From Pseudorhodobacter turbinis (GTDB taxonomy: Bacteria; Pseudomonadota; Alphaproteobacteria; Rhodobacterales; Rhodobacteraceae), in assembly GCF_005234135.1 (NCBI RefSeq), contig NZ_CP039965.1:496001-560000 (forward strand): a DNA stretch of 64,000 nucleotides, in the 5' to 3' direction. The notes beneath the pieces were generated by a model. That model saw only the letters and a list, made by a program, of their open reading frames with translations. It was not told where the DNA came from and did no database searches. Positions within the stretch are counted from its first letter, which is position 1, and every line of letters begins with the position of its first letter. A program made the position numbers and the translations under genes. Positions 45,614-54,537 of this stretch are shown piece after piece.

Positions 45614-46776
45614 CGCGAGGCGGTCACATCGTGGCTGTAAATCCAGTCATATCGCTTAAGCGCCAAACCCGGCGCCATAGCCCCGCCCAGCCGCAGGCCC
45701 AGATGCGCCAAACTGCGCATCGGCTCACGCAGATGATAGGCGCGGGCATTGCCATTGGCGGCCTGAACAATTCGCGCACAGCGATGCGCCCGCGCTGATT
45801 GATATGCCGTCAGCCCCTTTTCCGGCCCGAAACGATCAAGACAATCGGCCAGAACCCAAGCATCTTCCAACGCCATATTCGCACCTTGGGCAAGGAACGG
45901 CAGCGTTGGATGCGCCGCATCACCAAGGATTGCCGCGCGGGTGCCATGCCAGCGTTTGGCGACCGGATGGCGGAACAAGCCCCAAAGCCAGACATCGTCC
46001 ACCTGCTCCAACCATTTCTGAACACGCGGGCTGAACCCTTCGAACGCCAGTCGCATTTCCATCGGATCATCGCGCAGGTTCCAGCTTTCCTCAACCCATT
46101 GGCGACGTTCTTCGACGGCCACGATGTTGCGCAAAGTGCCGCCACGCAAAGGATAGCTAACCAGATGACGACCCGCCCCCATATGCACCTCTGCCTCGGC
46201 TGGTGCATCGGCTTCGGCAGGGATCAGCGCGCGCCATGCTACCTGATGGGTAAAGAATGGCGCCACCACCCCGTTGAGCGCCGCGCGCACCTTGGAATGA
46301 AGCCCGTCGGCACCGATCAGAAAGCTCACCTTGCGCTCTGCCCCTTGGGCGGTGATCAGACGCGGCTGGCTGCCCGAAAGGTCCACCTGCTCGATCCGTT
46401 GCAAAAGCTGCATCTCGACGCCTGCATCCGCGGCGGCTTTGCGCAAAATCTCGATCAAATCGGCGCGGTGCATCAGATGAAAGGTTTGGCCGCGGCTTGT
46501 CAGGTCCAGCCTCGTCACCGTATCGCCGCTATAGCCATCGCGCAGATGCACGGCCTGCCCGGCAACAGAACCCGCATTCAAAGCGGTTTCAAGGCCAAGC
46601 GCGCGCATCACTGCGGCCCCGTTAGGCGACACCTGCAAACCTGCGCCAACCTCGCGGATGGCATCGGCCTGTTCCAAAAGCGTCACCTTGGCCCCGCGCT
46701 GCGCAAGGGCTGTGCCAACCGCCAAACCGGCAACACCAGCGCCCAGAACCGTGATATCCATGCTCTTTAACATCAT
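45610..46776 (-). CDS. FAD-dependent monooxygenase (salicylate hydroxylase-like)
   Basis: 388 residues. The N-terminal Rossmann fold ITVLGAGVAGLAVGTALAQRG binds FAD; LIGADGLHSKVRAAL is the GD motif and ILGDAAHPTLPFLAQGANMALEDA the second FAD motif. This is the group A flavin hydroxylase family that uses NAD(P)H to hydroxylate aromatic acids. The actual substrate is unknown. The start at ATG 46776 has GGAAGG 8 nt upstream; this signal lies next to the dksA terminator hairpin. Confidence 0.9.
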   Translation of the reverse strand: MMLKSMDITVLGAGVAGLAVGTALAQRGAKVTLLEQADAIREVGAGLQVSPNGAAVMRALGLETALNAGSVAGQAVHLRDGYSGDTVTRLDLTSRGQTFHLMHRADLIEILRKAAADAGVEMQLLQRIEQVDLSGSQPRLITAQGAERKVSFLIGADGLHSKVRAALNGVVAPFFTHQVAWRALIPAEADAPAEAEVHMGAGRHLVSYPLRGGTLRNIVAVEERRQWVEESWNLRDDPMEMRLAFEGFSPRVQKWLEQVDDVWLWGLFRHPVAKRWHGTRAAILGDAAHPTLPFLAQGANMALEDAWVLADCLDRFGPEKGLTAYQSARAHRCARIVQAANGNARAYHLREPMRSLAHLGLRLGGAMAPGLALKRYDWIYSHDVTASR

Positions 46777-46790
46777 CTTTTGGGCCTTCC

Positions 46791-46827
46791 AAAAGCACCA
46801 AGGCCAGACCAACGGGTCTGGCCTTGG
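46791..46827 (-). terminator. Terminator of dksA
   Basis: A perfect 13-bp stem CCAAGGCCAGACC / GGTCTGGCCTTGG with a four-base loop, followed on the minus strand by TGCTTTTGG. It lies about 35 bp behind dksA and only a few bases upstream of the ribosome site of the next gene, so read-through past it could drive that gene. Confidence 0.8.
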
Positions 46828-46860
46828 TTCAAGACACCGTCACCCGTCGTGACGGGAAAA

Positions 46861-47334
46861 TCAATCTTCGCGGTGAACCCGTTCGCGGCGTTCGTGCTTT
46901 TCCTGCGCTTCCAGCGTCATGGTCGCAATCGGGCGCGCATCAAGCCGCTTGAGGGAAATCGGTTCCCCAGAAGCCTCGCAATATCCGAATTCGCCGTTTT
47001 CAACACGCCGAAGGGCCGCATCGATTTTGGCCACCAGCTTGCGCTGCCGGTCACGGGTGCGCAGTTCCAGCGCGCGGTCGGTTTCTTCGGATGCGCGGTC
47101 GGCAACATCCGGCACCGCACGCGCAGACCCTTGCAACACCTCAATGGTTTCGGCAGATTGCTCCAGCAACTCTTGCTTCCACGTCACCAGCTTGCGACGA
47201 AAATATTCCAGCTGGCGATCATTCATGAATGGTTCGCTTTCAGCTGGGCGGTAATCGTCGGGAAGAAAGGACTGTGCCTTCATCTCGTGAATCTCCAGTT
47301 GATCGATCGTATCCGACAAAGGGATATTTGACAT
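46861..47334 (-). CDS. dksA: RNA polymerase-binding transcription factor DksA
   Basis: 157 residues. A long N-terminal coiled coil ends before DVADRASEETDRALELRTRDRQRKL, with the coiled-coil tip Asp residues, then the globular GEFGYCEASGEPISLKRLDARP. Only one of the usual four zinc-finger cysteines remains, as known for some alphaproteobacterial DksA proteins. It binds the RNA polymerase secondary channel and works with ppGpp. AGGAG lies 8 nt before ATG 47334. Confidence 0.94.
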   Translation of the reverse strand: MSNIPLSDTIDQLEIHEMKAQSFLPDDYRPAESEPFMNDRQLEYFRRKLVTWKQELLEQSAETIEVLQGSARAVPDVADRASEETDRALELRTRDRQRKLVAKIDAALRRVENGEFGYCEASGEPISLKRLDARPIATMTLEAQEKHERRERVHRED

Positions 47335-47455
47335 TCCAAACACTCCTGTTAGCGGTGCATTAAAGGAAGCTGTCGCGATTGTCACTAGCGGTTGCGAGAT
47401 TTTGATGCCGCGGATAGGTTCGGCACGTAAAAATAAGAGGGGCTACAGCCAGAAG

Positions 47456-48292
47456 ATGAAATTTGCGTCCACAGACAGCTACATAGCCACCGAAGACCTG
47501 ACAGTTGCCGTCAACGCCGCCGTTATTTTGCAACGCCCCTTGCTGGTGAAGGGCGAGCCGGGCACCGGAAAAACCGAGCTGGCCCGGCAAGTGGCGCAAT
47601 CGCTTGGCATGCCCTTGCTGGAATGGAACGTCAAATCCACCACCAAGGCACAACAAGGCCTTTATGAGTATGACGCCGTCAGCCGTTTGCGCGATAGCCA
47701 GCTGGGCGACGAGCGCGTTCATGACGTCAAAAACTACATCCGCAAGGGCAAGCTTTGGCAGGCTTTTGATGCCGAGGAACGCGTGGTTCTTTTGATCGAC
47801 GAGATCGACAAAGCCGACATCGAATTCCCCAATGACCTTTTGCAAGAACTCGACCAGATGGAGTTTTTTGTCTATGAGACCGGCGAGATGGTCAAGGCGC
47901 GCCACCGCCCCATCGTCATCATCACCTCCAACAATGAAAAGGAACTGCCCGACGCGTTCTTGCGCCGCTGTTTCTTTCACTTCATCCGCTTTCCGGAAAT
48001 GGAGACCCTGCGCCGGATCGTCGAGGTTCACTTTCCCGGTATCAAGGACGGCTTGCTGACCGCCGCCCTCACCCAGTTCTATGAGCTGCGCGAGGTCCCC
48101 GGCCTCAAGAAAAAGCCCTCCACCAGTGAGGTTCTCGACTGGCTGAAGCTGCTTTTGGCCGAAGATCTGGGGCCGAAGGATCTGGCGCGTGACAAGGTGT
48201 CATTGCCGCGTCTGCACGGTGCCCTCCTCAAGAACGAGCAAGACGTGCATCTTTTCGAACGTCTCGCCTTTATGGCACGGGGGCAGCGCTAG
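47456..48292 (+). CDS. MoxR-family AAA+ ATPase
   Basis: 278 residues. Walker A GEPGTGKTELA at about 33-43, Walker B VVLLIDEIDKAD, sensor-1 VIITSNNEKELPDAFLRRC with the arginine finger. MoxR ATPases act with von Willebrand factor A proteins to mature or insert metal centres in partner enzymes. Here the VWA partner is the gene at 48551, with a small membrane protein between. Start ATG 47456 has only a distant GAGGGG, so the start is moderately certain. Confidence 0.93.
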   Translation: MKFASTDSYIATEDLTVAVNAAVILQRPLLVKGEPGTGKTELARQVAQSLGMPLLEWNVKSTTKAQQGLYEYDAVSRLRDSQLGDERVHDVKNYIRKGKLWQAFDAEERVVLLIDEIDKADIEFPNDLLQELDQMEFFVYETGEMVKARHRPIVIITSNNEKELPDAFLRRCFFHFIRFPEMETLRRIVEVHFPGIKDGLLTAALTQFYELREVPGLKKKPSTSEVLDWLKLLLAEDLGPKDLARDKVSLPRLHGALLKNEQDVHLFERLAFMARGQR

Positions 48293-48381
48293 GCGGTCCA
48301 TAGACAGTCGGGGCCGGGCGCGGTATGGCAGGGATGAATTTGACGGGCGGGAAGAAGCCGCCCTGTTTTGGGGGCGAATGA

Positions 48382-48546
48382 ATGATCGTTTTGGGCGCAA
48401 TTCTCGTAGGGGCCATCATCGGGGCCGGCCTCGCGCATAAGCGTGGCGGCAAGATGCTGGACAAACTGCAATACGGCGCCGGTTTCGGCATCGCCCTTGG
48501 TATTCTGGGCCTTTTTATCACCGTCTTTTTGAACCGCGCTTACTGA
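48382..48546 (+). CDS. Small two-helix membrane protein
   Basis: 54 residues from ATG 48382 to TGA 48546. Two hydrophobic segments, MIVLGAILVGAIIGAGLA and FGIALGILGLFITVFL, flank a short basic loop HKRGGKMLDKLQ, giving a hairpin topology. GGGGGCGA lies just upstream. The stop is 4 bp before the CoxE-like gene, so all three genes form one unit. I do not recognise a named family. Confidence 0.75.
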   Translation: MIVLGAILVGAIIGAGLAHKRGGKMLDKLQYGAGFGIALGILGLFITVFLNRAY

Positions 48547-48550
48547 TCCG

Positions 48551-49735
48551 ATGTTCTTGCCCTTCTTCGAGACATTGCGAAAGCACGGGGTTCCGGTCAG
48601 CCTGCGCGAATACCTCTCTTTTCTAGAAGGGGTTGTGGCCGGGCTGGTTACCTATGACGTTGACGGGTTTTACTATCTTGCCCGCCTGACGATGGTAAAG
48701 GACGAACGCCATCTCGACCGTTTCGATCAGGCCTTTGCCGCCAGTTTCAAGGGGTTGGAGACAGTCACGCCGCAGGCCGTTATCGACGCGCTGGACCTGC
48801 CCGAGGAATGGTTGCGAAAGCTTGCCGAAAAACACCTCAGCGCCGAAGAGCGCGCGGCGGTAGAGGCCATGGGCGGTTTCGACAAGCTGATGGAAACGCT
48901 GAAACAGCGGCTGGAGGAACAAAAGGGCCGGCATCAGGGCGGCAATAAGTGGGTCGGCACCGCAGGCACATCCCCCTTTGGCGCCTATGGCTACAATCCC
49001 GAGGGCGTGCGCATCGGCCAAAAAGAGGGCCGCCATGGCCGCGCCGTAAAGGTCTGGGACAAGCGCGAGTTCAAGAACCTCGACGACTCGGTCGAACTGG
49101 GCACCCGCAACATCAAGGTCGCCTTGAAGCGTCTGCGCAAATGGGCCCGTGACGGTGCCGCCGAAGAGCTGGACCTCGATCACACCATCCGTGCCACTGC
49201 CGAGCATGGCTATCTCGATGTGCAAACCCGCCCTGAACGCCGCAACGCCGTGAAGGTCTTGCTGTTTCTCGATGTTGGCGGTTCGATGGACCCATATGTC
49301 AAAGTGGTGGAGGAGCTCTTCAGCGCCGCAAGGTCTGAATTCCGGCATCTGGAGCATTTCTATTTCCACAACTGCGTCTATGAAGGGTTGTGGCGCGACA
49401 ACCGCCGCCGCTGGGATGCGCAGACCCCAACATGGGACATTTTGCGCACCTACGGCCCTGATTGGAAATGCATCTTTGTCGGTGACGCCAGCATGAGCCC
49501 CTATGAGGTCCTCCACCCCGGCGGCGCAAATGAGCATTGGAACCAAGAATCCGGTCAGGTCTGGCTGGAGCGGTTTTTCCAGCAGTGGCCCTCGCACCTC
49601 TGGATCAACCCCACGCCGGAACGCTTTTGGGACCACACCCATTCGATCCGCCTGATCCAAGAGATCACCCAAGATCGCATGGTGCCGATGACGCTGGACG
49701 GCATCACCCGTGGCATCAAAGCCCTGACCCGATGA
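48551..49735 (+). CDS. VWA-domain protein, CoxE-like
   Basis: 394 residues. The N-terminal helical part (about 1-215) includes GVPVSLREYLSFLEGV; the VWA domain follows with a MIDAS-like VLLFLDVGGSMDPYV (DxGxS) and IFVGDASMSPYEV. It probably works with the MoxR ATPase upstream as a metal-centre chaperone pair; no client enzyme is in this neighbourhood. Confidence 0.92.
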   Translation: MFLPFFETLRKHGVPVSLREYLSFLEGVVAGLVTYDVDGFYYLARLTMVKDERHLDRFDQAFAASFKGLETVTPQAVIDALDLPEEWLRKLAEKHLSAEERAAVEAMGGFDKLMETLKQRLEEQKGRHQGGNKWVGTAGTSPFGAYGYNPEGVRIGQKEGRHGRAVKVWDKREFKNLDDSVELGTRNIKVALKRLRKWARDGAAEELDLDHTIRATAEHGYLDVQTRPERRNAVKVLLFLDVGGSMDPYVKVVEELFSAARSEFRHLEHFYFHNCVYEGLWRDNRRRWDAQTPTWDILRTYGPDWKCIFVGDASMSPYEVLHPGGANEHWNQESGQVWLERFFQQWPSHLWINPTPERFWDHTHSIRLIQEITQDRMVPMTLDGITRGIKALTR

Positions 49736-49790
49736 CCGCTATCCTCGCCCCAGCCCTTTGCAACGGGTATTTTCACCCCATATTATACCC

Positions 49791-50477
49791 ATGATAAAGT
49801 TTCTTCCCATTTTGCTGCCCTTGGTGCTGGCCTATGTCATGTACCGTTTTTCGGCATGGCAAACGGGCAAGCATCTTGACCAAGCCTCTACGCCGCTGCG
49901 CGACCCACAGCTAGCCCCCTTGCTGGACCGGATGGCCGCAGCGCTTGAGGTGCCAAGGATCGCGGTGCATGTCTATGACGTAGAGCCGGTGAACGGGTTG
50001 GCCGCCCCCGACGGGCGCATCTTCCTGACCCGAGGTTTTATTGATCGCTACCGCCAAGGGATTGTCACGGCTGAAGAAATCGCCTCGGTGATCGCGCATG
50101 AATTGGGCCATGTCGCCTTGGGCCACACCAAACGGCGGATGATTGACGTGACGGGGCAAAACGCGGCCTTCATGATGATCGCGACCTTGCTTAGCCGGTT
50201 TATCCCGATTGTGGGGGTGTTTGTGGCCTCATATGTCACGCGCGTATTGGGCGCAGGCCTGTCGCGGCGCGCCGAGCATGAGGCCGACGCCTATGCCAGC
50301 GCCTTGCTGGTCAAGGCAGGCATCGGGACGGCCGCGCAAAAGTCGCTTTTCACCAAGCTGGACCGGCTGACGGGCGCGGGCGGTGCCGAGGTGCCGCAAT
50401 GGCTACGCTCCCACCCGAAAACCGAGGTGCGGATTGCCGCCATTGAGGCGCGCGAAAAGCAGTGGGGGCTGGTTTAA
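49791..50477 (+). CDS. M48-family metallopeptidase, membrane-associated
   Basis: 228 residues from ATG 49791. An N-terminal hydrophobic segment (about 3-19), the zinc site VIAHELGHVALGHTKRR (HExxH), a second hydrophobic region (MMIATLLSRFIPIVGVFVASYV), then SRRAEHEADAYA with the third ligand Glu. It resembles HtpX/Oma1-type quality-control peptidases. No clear ribosome site is visible, so the start is less certain. Its TAA overlaps the convergent pxpA stop. Confidence 0.88.
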   Translation: MIKFLPILLPLVLAYVMYRFSAWQTGKHLDQASTPLRDPQLAPLLDRMAAALEVPRIAVHVYDVEPVNGLAAPDGRIFLTRGFIDRYRQGIVTAEEIASVIAHELGHVALGHTKRRMIDVTGQNAAFMMIATLLSRFIPIVGVFVASYVTRVLGAGLSRRAEHEADAYASALLVKAGIGTAAQKSLFTKLDRLTGAGGAEVPQWLRSHPKTEVRIAAIEAREKQWGLV

Positions 50478-51241
50478 CGCCCCTGAAACTGCGCCACCCC
50501 AATGCCCGCCGCCTGAAGTGCCGCACGGACAGCCCGCGCAATGGTCACCGCATTTTCCGTATCCCCATGCAAACAGATCGTATCTATTGGCGTGGGGATA
50601 TGCTTGCCGCTTTGGGTGATGATCGCCCCTGCGCGGATCATTTCCACCATACGCGCGGCGGCAGTTTCGGCATCATGGATCACCGCCCCCGGCAGCTTGC
50701 GATCAACCAATGTTGCATCATCATTATAGGCACGGTCGGCAAAGACCTCTGCCACCCAAGGGCCACCGATTGCCTCCGCGGCCTCTTGCTGGGCGGTCGC
50801 GGCGATGGCCATCAGGATGATGTCGGGGGCCACATCCCGTGCCGCCTGAAAACAGGCCACGGCAATCCCCGCATCCTCGGCTGCCATATTGGCCAAGGCC
50901 CCGTGCAGCTTCAAATGCCGTAGCTTGCCGCCCGCCAAGGCCGCCATCGCTTGTGCCGCACCCAGTTGATATCCAACCATATTCCGCAACTCAGCATGGC
51001 TTAGTGACAGACGACGACGCCCGAACCCCTGCAGATCGGCAAAGCCCGGATGTGCGCCCAGCCCCACCCCCTGCTTGATGGCCGCAGCCATTGTCGCGGC
51101 CATCACAGAAGGGTCGCCTGCGTGAAAGCCGCAAGCGATATTGGCCGAGGTGATGACCGGCAAAAGCCCTGCATCATCGCCCATGACCCAAGGGCCAAAC
51201 CCCTCGCCCATATCGGCATTCAGATCGACGGTAAGTGTCAT
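50474..51241 (-). CDS. pxpA: 5-oxoprolinase subunit A (LamB/YcsF family)
   Basis: 255 residues. Family features are VDLNADMGEGFGPW at the start, SANIACGFHAGDP, VGLGAHPGFADLQGFGRR and the late HGDTENAV. With PxpB and PxpC it converts 5-oxo-L-proline to glutamate at the cost of ATP. GGAGG lies 4 nt before ATG 51241. It is the last gene of the pxpB-pxpC-pxpA unit and overlaps pxpC by 4 bp. Confidence 0.94.
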   Translation of the reverse strand: MTLTVDLNADMGEGFGPWVMGDDAGLLPVITSANIACGFHAGDPSVMAATMAAAIKQGVGLGAHPGFADLQGFGRRRLSLSHAELRNMVGYQLGAAQAMAALAGGKLRHLKLHGALANMAAEDAGIAVACFQAARDVAPDIILMAIAATAQQEAAEAIGGPWVAEVFADRAYNDDATLVDRKLPGAVIHDAETAAARMVEMIRAGAIITQSGKHIPTPIDTICLHGDTENAVTIARAVRAALQAAGIGVAQFQGR

Positions 51242-52248
51242 AAATCCTCCGTTCCGGTAATCATCCCCGAGATAAGCTGATAGGACAGCAGATCCGCGAT
51301 ATCCTCTGGCGCGCGCAGGCGCGGGTGGCATCGGGCGGCAAGGGATAGGCGCATGGCGCGGTCTTTGGCTTCGATATCAAGCGCCTGATCCAGCGTTACA
51401 AAGGCAAACCGCACCGCCGCCCCCGCAGGGATCTGCGCCAGCATCGGCAGATCGGCCGGAATAACCGTGCCGATACGCGGATAGCCCCCGGTGGTCTGCG
51501 CCTCGGGCAGCAAGACATAGGGCGCGCCGTCACCGGGGATCTGGATATCGCCCTTGGTGATAATCTCGGACAGGATCGACTGGCCCGACGACAGGCCGAA
51601 CCCCTCCCCCTCGGGTACCAGCCGCACGCCCTGACGGTTGGCGCGGGCATCCCGGCAAAAGCAGGTGCGGGTAAAACGGGCCAGCGTCTCGGCATCAAAC
51701 AGATCGGTCTGCAAAGAGGCCAATATCCGCGCGGTGCCGCCCTGAAACCGGTCCTGAACAGGTAAAACCTCCCCCACCGGCCCACCGAGATCGGGACCAA
51801 GAGGCAGGGATTGGCCCGCCTCCAGCACCGTACCGATGCCCGCCGCCAGATGCGCTGCACGCGCGCCCAAGACCGGAACCGTATCAATGCCCCCGCCAAG
51901 CGTCAAATAGCCGTAAACGCCCGCGCGCGCACCACCAATGGTCAAAGTTTCACCCGCTGGCAGCAGATGGCTCGCGTTCCATGCAATCGGCGCGCCATCA
52001 ATCGCCGCCGCCATGGGCGCGCCCGTCAGGGCAATACGCAACGGGGCTGTGGCGGTAAAGCTGCCCCCGAAACCGGCCATTTCCAATGCAGCAAGATCGG
52101 GAGGCTGACGCAAAAGCGCCGCCCCTTCAGCCAAGGCCAATCTATCCGCAGCCCCCCCCTGCGACAAGCCAGAGGCAATATGCCCCGAACGGCCAAGGTC
52201 CTGAACCGTGACGCCGGGGCCGACAGAAAGGATATGCAAATCGGTCAT
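51238..52248 (-). CDS. pxpC: 5-oxoprolinase subunit C (biotin-dependent carboxyltransferase family)
   Basis: 336 residues of the KipA/AHS2 family: ILSVGPGVTVQDLGRSGHIASGLSQGG at the N-terminus, GYLTLGGGIDTVPVLGARA in the middle and RIGTVIPADLPMLAQIPAGAAVRF near the end. It is coupled to pxpB and pxpA by 4-bp overlaps on both sides. Confidence 0.94.
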   Translation of the reverse strand: MTDLHILSVGPGVTVQDLGRSGHIASGLSQGGAADRLALAEGAALLRQPPDLAALEMAGFGGSFTATAPLRIALTGAPMAAAIDGAPIAWNASHLLPAGETLTIGGARAGVYGYLTLGGGIDTVPVLGARAAHLAAGIGTVLEAGQSLPLGPDLGGPVGEVLPVQDRFQGGTARILASLQTDLFDAETLARFTRTCFCRDARANRQGVRLVPEGEGFGLSSGQSILSEIITKGDIQIPGDGAPYVLLPEAQTTGGYPRIGTVIPADLPMLAQIPAGAAVRFAFVTLDQALDIEAKDRAMRLSLAARCHPRLRAPEDIADLLSYQLISGMITGTEDL

Positions 52249-53012
52249 GTGATCGCCACCGCCTCCGCGCCGCCGTTGCTGGTCGTATCGCGCTGGATAT
52301 TGGCATATTCCGCTGCAGAGACCGCATAGAACTGCACCTCATCCCCCGCACGCAGGGCGAAAGGATCGGCATCCTCGGGCAAAAAGCATCGAAACGCGGT
52401 TTGCCCGACATGCCGCCACCCCGTGGGAGAGGCATTGGCGAACAGCACAAACTGGCGCACCGCAACCACCAAGGCCCCCACTGGCACCTGCGGGGTGATC
52501 GCAGCCTGTCGCGGAATATCCCACGCAGGGGGGAGTTCACCCAGATAGGGCTGACCGGGCGCAAAGCCAAGCGTCAGCACCCGCGTGCGCGCCCCGGACA
52601 GATCGGCAATCGCCTGCTTCACGTCCACGCCCGCAAGGCCAGCCGCCTCGGCCAGTTGCGGGGCGGCATCGGTACCGTAAAGGGTTGGGATGCGCCAGAA
52701 GCGGCGGCCTTGGGGCGGCGGCGCGTCATACCAATCCCTTGCCCCAAGCAGGCTAGCCAGTCGCGCGGTCAAATCCGCATGGCGCAGATGCAGCGGATCA
52801 AACCGCAGATAAACCGACGCCAGCGCGCTTGAGGTTTCCTCCACCCCCGACCAGCCCTCACCCACCACCGCCGCGCGAAAAGCCAAGGCCGCACGGTTGG
52901 CAGGCTCGGTCAGGGCATCGGCGAAACGCACCAGCAGACCATCAAGACCAACCGGCGCAATACGCGGCCAATCGGGGCTTTGGGCTGTTTTCAAATTTTG
53001 TCCCTTATGCAT
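52245..53012 (-). CDS. pxpB: 5-oxoprolinase subunit B (KipI/AHS1 family)
   Basis: 255 residues: DGLLVRFADALTEPANRAALAF near the start, YLRFDPLHLRHADL, then LTLGFAPGQPYLGELPPAW and ITPQVPVGALVVAVRQFVLF, typical of allophanate hydrolase subunit 1-like proteins. It is first in the unit. Start ATG 53012 lacks a strong ribosome site; a TTG two codons earlier is the alternative. Confidence 0.93.
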   Translation of the reverse strand: MHKGQNLKTAQSPDWPRIAPVGLDGLLVRFADALTEPANRAALAFRAAVVGEGWSGVEETSSALASVYLRFDPLHLRHADLTARLASLLGARDWYDAPPPQGRRFWRIPTLYGTDAAPQLAEAAGLAGVDVKQAIADLSGARTRVLTLGFAPGQPYLGELPPAWDIPRQAAITPQVPVGALVVAVRQFVLFANASPTGWRHVGQTAFRCFLPEDADPFALRAGDEVQFYAVSAAEYANIQRDTTSNGGAEAVAIT

Positions 53013-53060
53013 ATTCAAGCGCCCATGCTGGCACCCGTGCCCACAAAGGGCAAGGCCACC

Positions 53061-54269
53061 TTAATGCCGACGCAGAGCCAGAACCGCATTCAACCCGCCA
53101 AAAGCAAAGGCATTCGACAGCGCCACATCCACCCGCGCCGACCGCGCCTCATTCGGGACCACATCCAGCGCGCAATCGGGGTCCGGCACCTCATAGTTGA
53201 TCGTGGGTGCGATAACCCCGTCACGCAGCGCCATGATGCAGGCAAGCAGCTCCACCGCGCCGGTGCCGCCGATTAAATGCCCGTGCATCGATTTGGTGGA
53301 TGAAATCATCAGCCCCTCGGCATGCGCCCCGAAGACATCGCGCACGGCGGCACATTCGGTCTTGTCATTGGCCGCCGTCCCCGTGCCATGCGCGTTGATA
53401 TAGCCGACCTCACCCGCATCGATCCGCGCATCACGCAGCGCCCCCGAGATTGCCCGCGCCGCCCCTTGCGCCGATGGCATCACGATATCGGATGCATCCG
53501 AGGTCATGGCAAAGCCTACCACCTCGGCCAGAATTTCGGCCCCGCGGGCGTGGGCATGGTCAAGTTCCTCAAACACAAAGACCGCAGCGCCTTCGCCCTG
53601 CACCATCCCGTTGCGGGTCAGGCTGAAGGGGCGGCAGCCATCCTGCGACATGACGCGCAAGCCCTCCCAGGCCTTGATCCCGCCAAAGCAAAGCATAGCC
53701 TCGGAACCGCCCGTCACCATCGCCCGCGACATGCCCGCGCGCACCATATGGAACGCCTGCCCCATCGCGTGGTTGGAACTGGCACAGGCCGTTGCCACGC
53801 TATAGCTCGGCCCGCGCAAACCGTAAGCCATCGAGACATGGCTGGCGGCGGCGTTATTCATCAGCTTGGGGACCACAAAGGGATGCACGCGGTTTTTCCC
53901 CTCGGCATAGACCGCGCGGTAGTTTTCATCCGAGGTGGTCAATCCGCCGCCCGCCGTGCCAAGCACCACGCCCGCCTCGTCCCCCAGCGCGCCCTCGAAC
54001 GAAAGGCCCGATTGCGCCACGGCCTGTTTGGCCGCGATCAGGGCAAACTGCGTGAACCTGTCATAAAGCCCAAGCTGCTGGCGGTTGAAATGTGCCTGCG
54101 GGTCCCAGCCCTTGACCTGCGCGCCAATGCGCACCGAAAGCCGGTCGACATCGGCAATATCCAAGGGGCCGATCCCGCAGCGTCCTTCTGCAAAACCGGC
54201 AAAGGTGCCCGCCACATCCTGCGCCAGCGCGTTCACCGTGCCGGCCCCGGTGATCACAACGCGCTTCAC
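53061..54269 (-). CDS. Beta-ketoacyl-ACP synthase (FabF-like)
   Basis: 402-residue condensing enzyme. The catalytic triad is visible: Cys in VATACASSNHAMG, His in NAHGTGTAANDK, and His in STKSMHGHLIGGTGAVE. It elongates acyl-ACP by two carbons. It is coupled to its own ACP gene (4-bp overlap) and an LpxD-family gene, separate from the usual fab cluster, so it probably makes a special acyl chain (inference). Confidence 0.93.
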   Translation of the reverse strand: MKRVVITGAGTVNALAQDVAGTFAGFAEGRCGIGPLDIADVDRLSVRIGAQVKGWDPQAHFNRQQLGLYDRFTQFALIAAKQAVAQSGLSFEGALGDEAGVVLGTAGGGLTTSDENYRAVYAEGKNRVHPFVVPKLMNNAAASHVSMAYGLRGPSYSVATACASSNHAMGQAFHMVRAGMSRAMVTGGSEAMLCFGGIKAWEGLRVMSQDGCRPFSLTRNGMVQGEGAAVFVFEELDHAHARGAEILAEVVGFAMTSDASDIVMPSAQGAARAISGALRDARIDAGEVGYINAHGTGTAANDKTECAAVRDVFGAHAEGLMISSTKSMHGHLIGGTGAVELLACIMALRDGVIAPTINYEVPDPDCALDVVPNEARSARVDVALSNAFAFGGLNAVLALRRH

Positions 54270-54526
54270 GATGTTTGCTGATCGATCAAGGCCTGCACCG
54301 CCGCCGTGATAGTACGAACAGAAGTCAGGTCGAACCCGCTCTCCTCCGGTGCATTGGCGTTGAAAGGGACGGAGACATCAAAGGCCTCCTCGATTGCAAA
54401 GATCGCTTCGACCAGCCCGAGGCTATCAACCCCGAGGCTTTCAAGCGTGCTTTCAGGCGTTACATCCGCCACGTCCAGCATCGCTTGCTCGGCGATAATG
54501 CCGCGTATCTTTTGCTCAATCGTCAT
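54266..54526 (-). CDS. Acyl carrier protein
   Basis: 86 residues from ATG 54526. The phosphopantetheine site is the Ser of LGVDSLGLVEAIFAIEE; acidic helices surround it. The C-terminal part (VPFNANAPEESGFDLTSV) is longer than in housekeeping AcpP, suggesting a dedicated carrier. AAGG lies 8 nt upstream. It overlaps both neighbours: the ketosynthase start and, by frame, the end of the LpxD-like gene is 12 bp away. Confidence 0.92.
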   Translation of the reverse strand: MTIEQKIRGIIAEQAMLDVADVTPESTLESLGVDSLGLVEAIFAIEEAFDVSVPFNANAPEESGFDLTSVRTITAAVQALIDQQTS

Positions 54527-54537
54527 GGCCTGCACCT

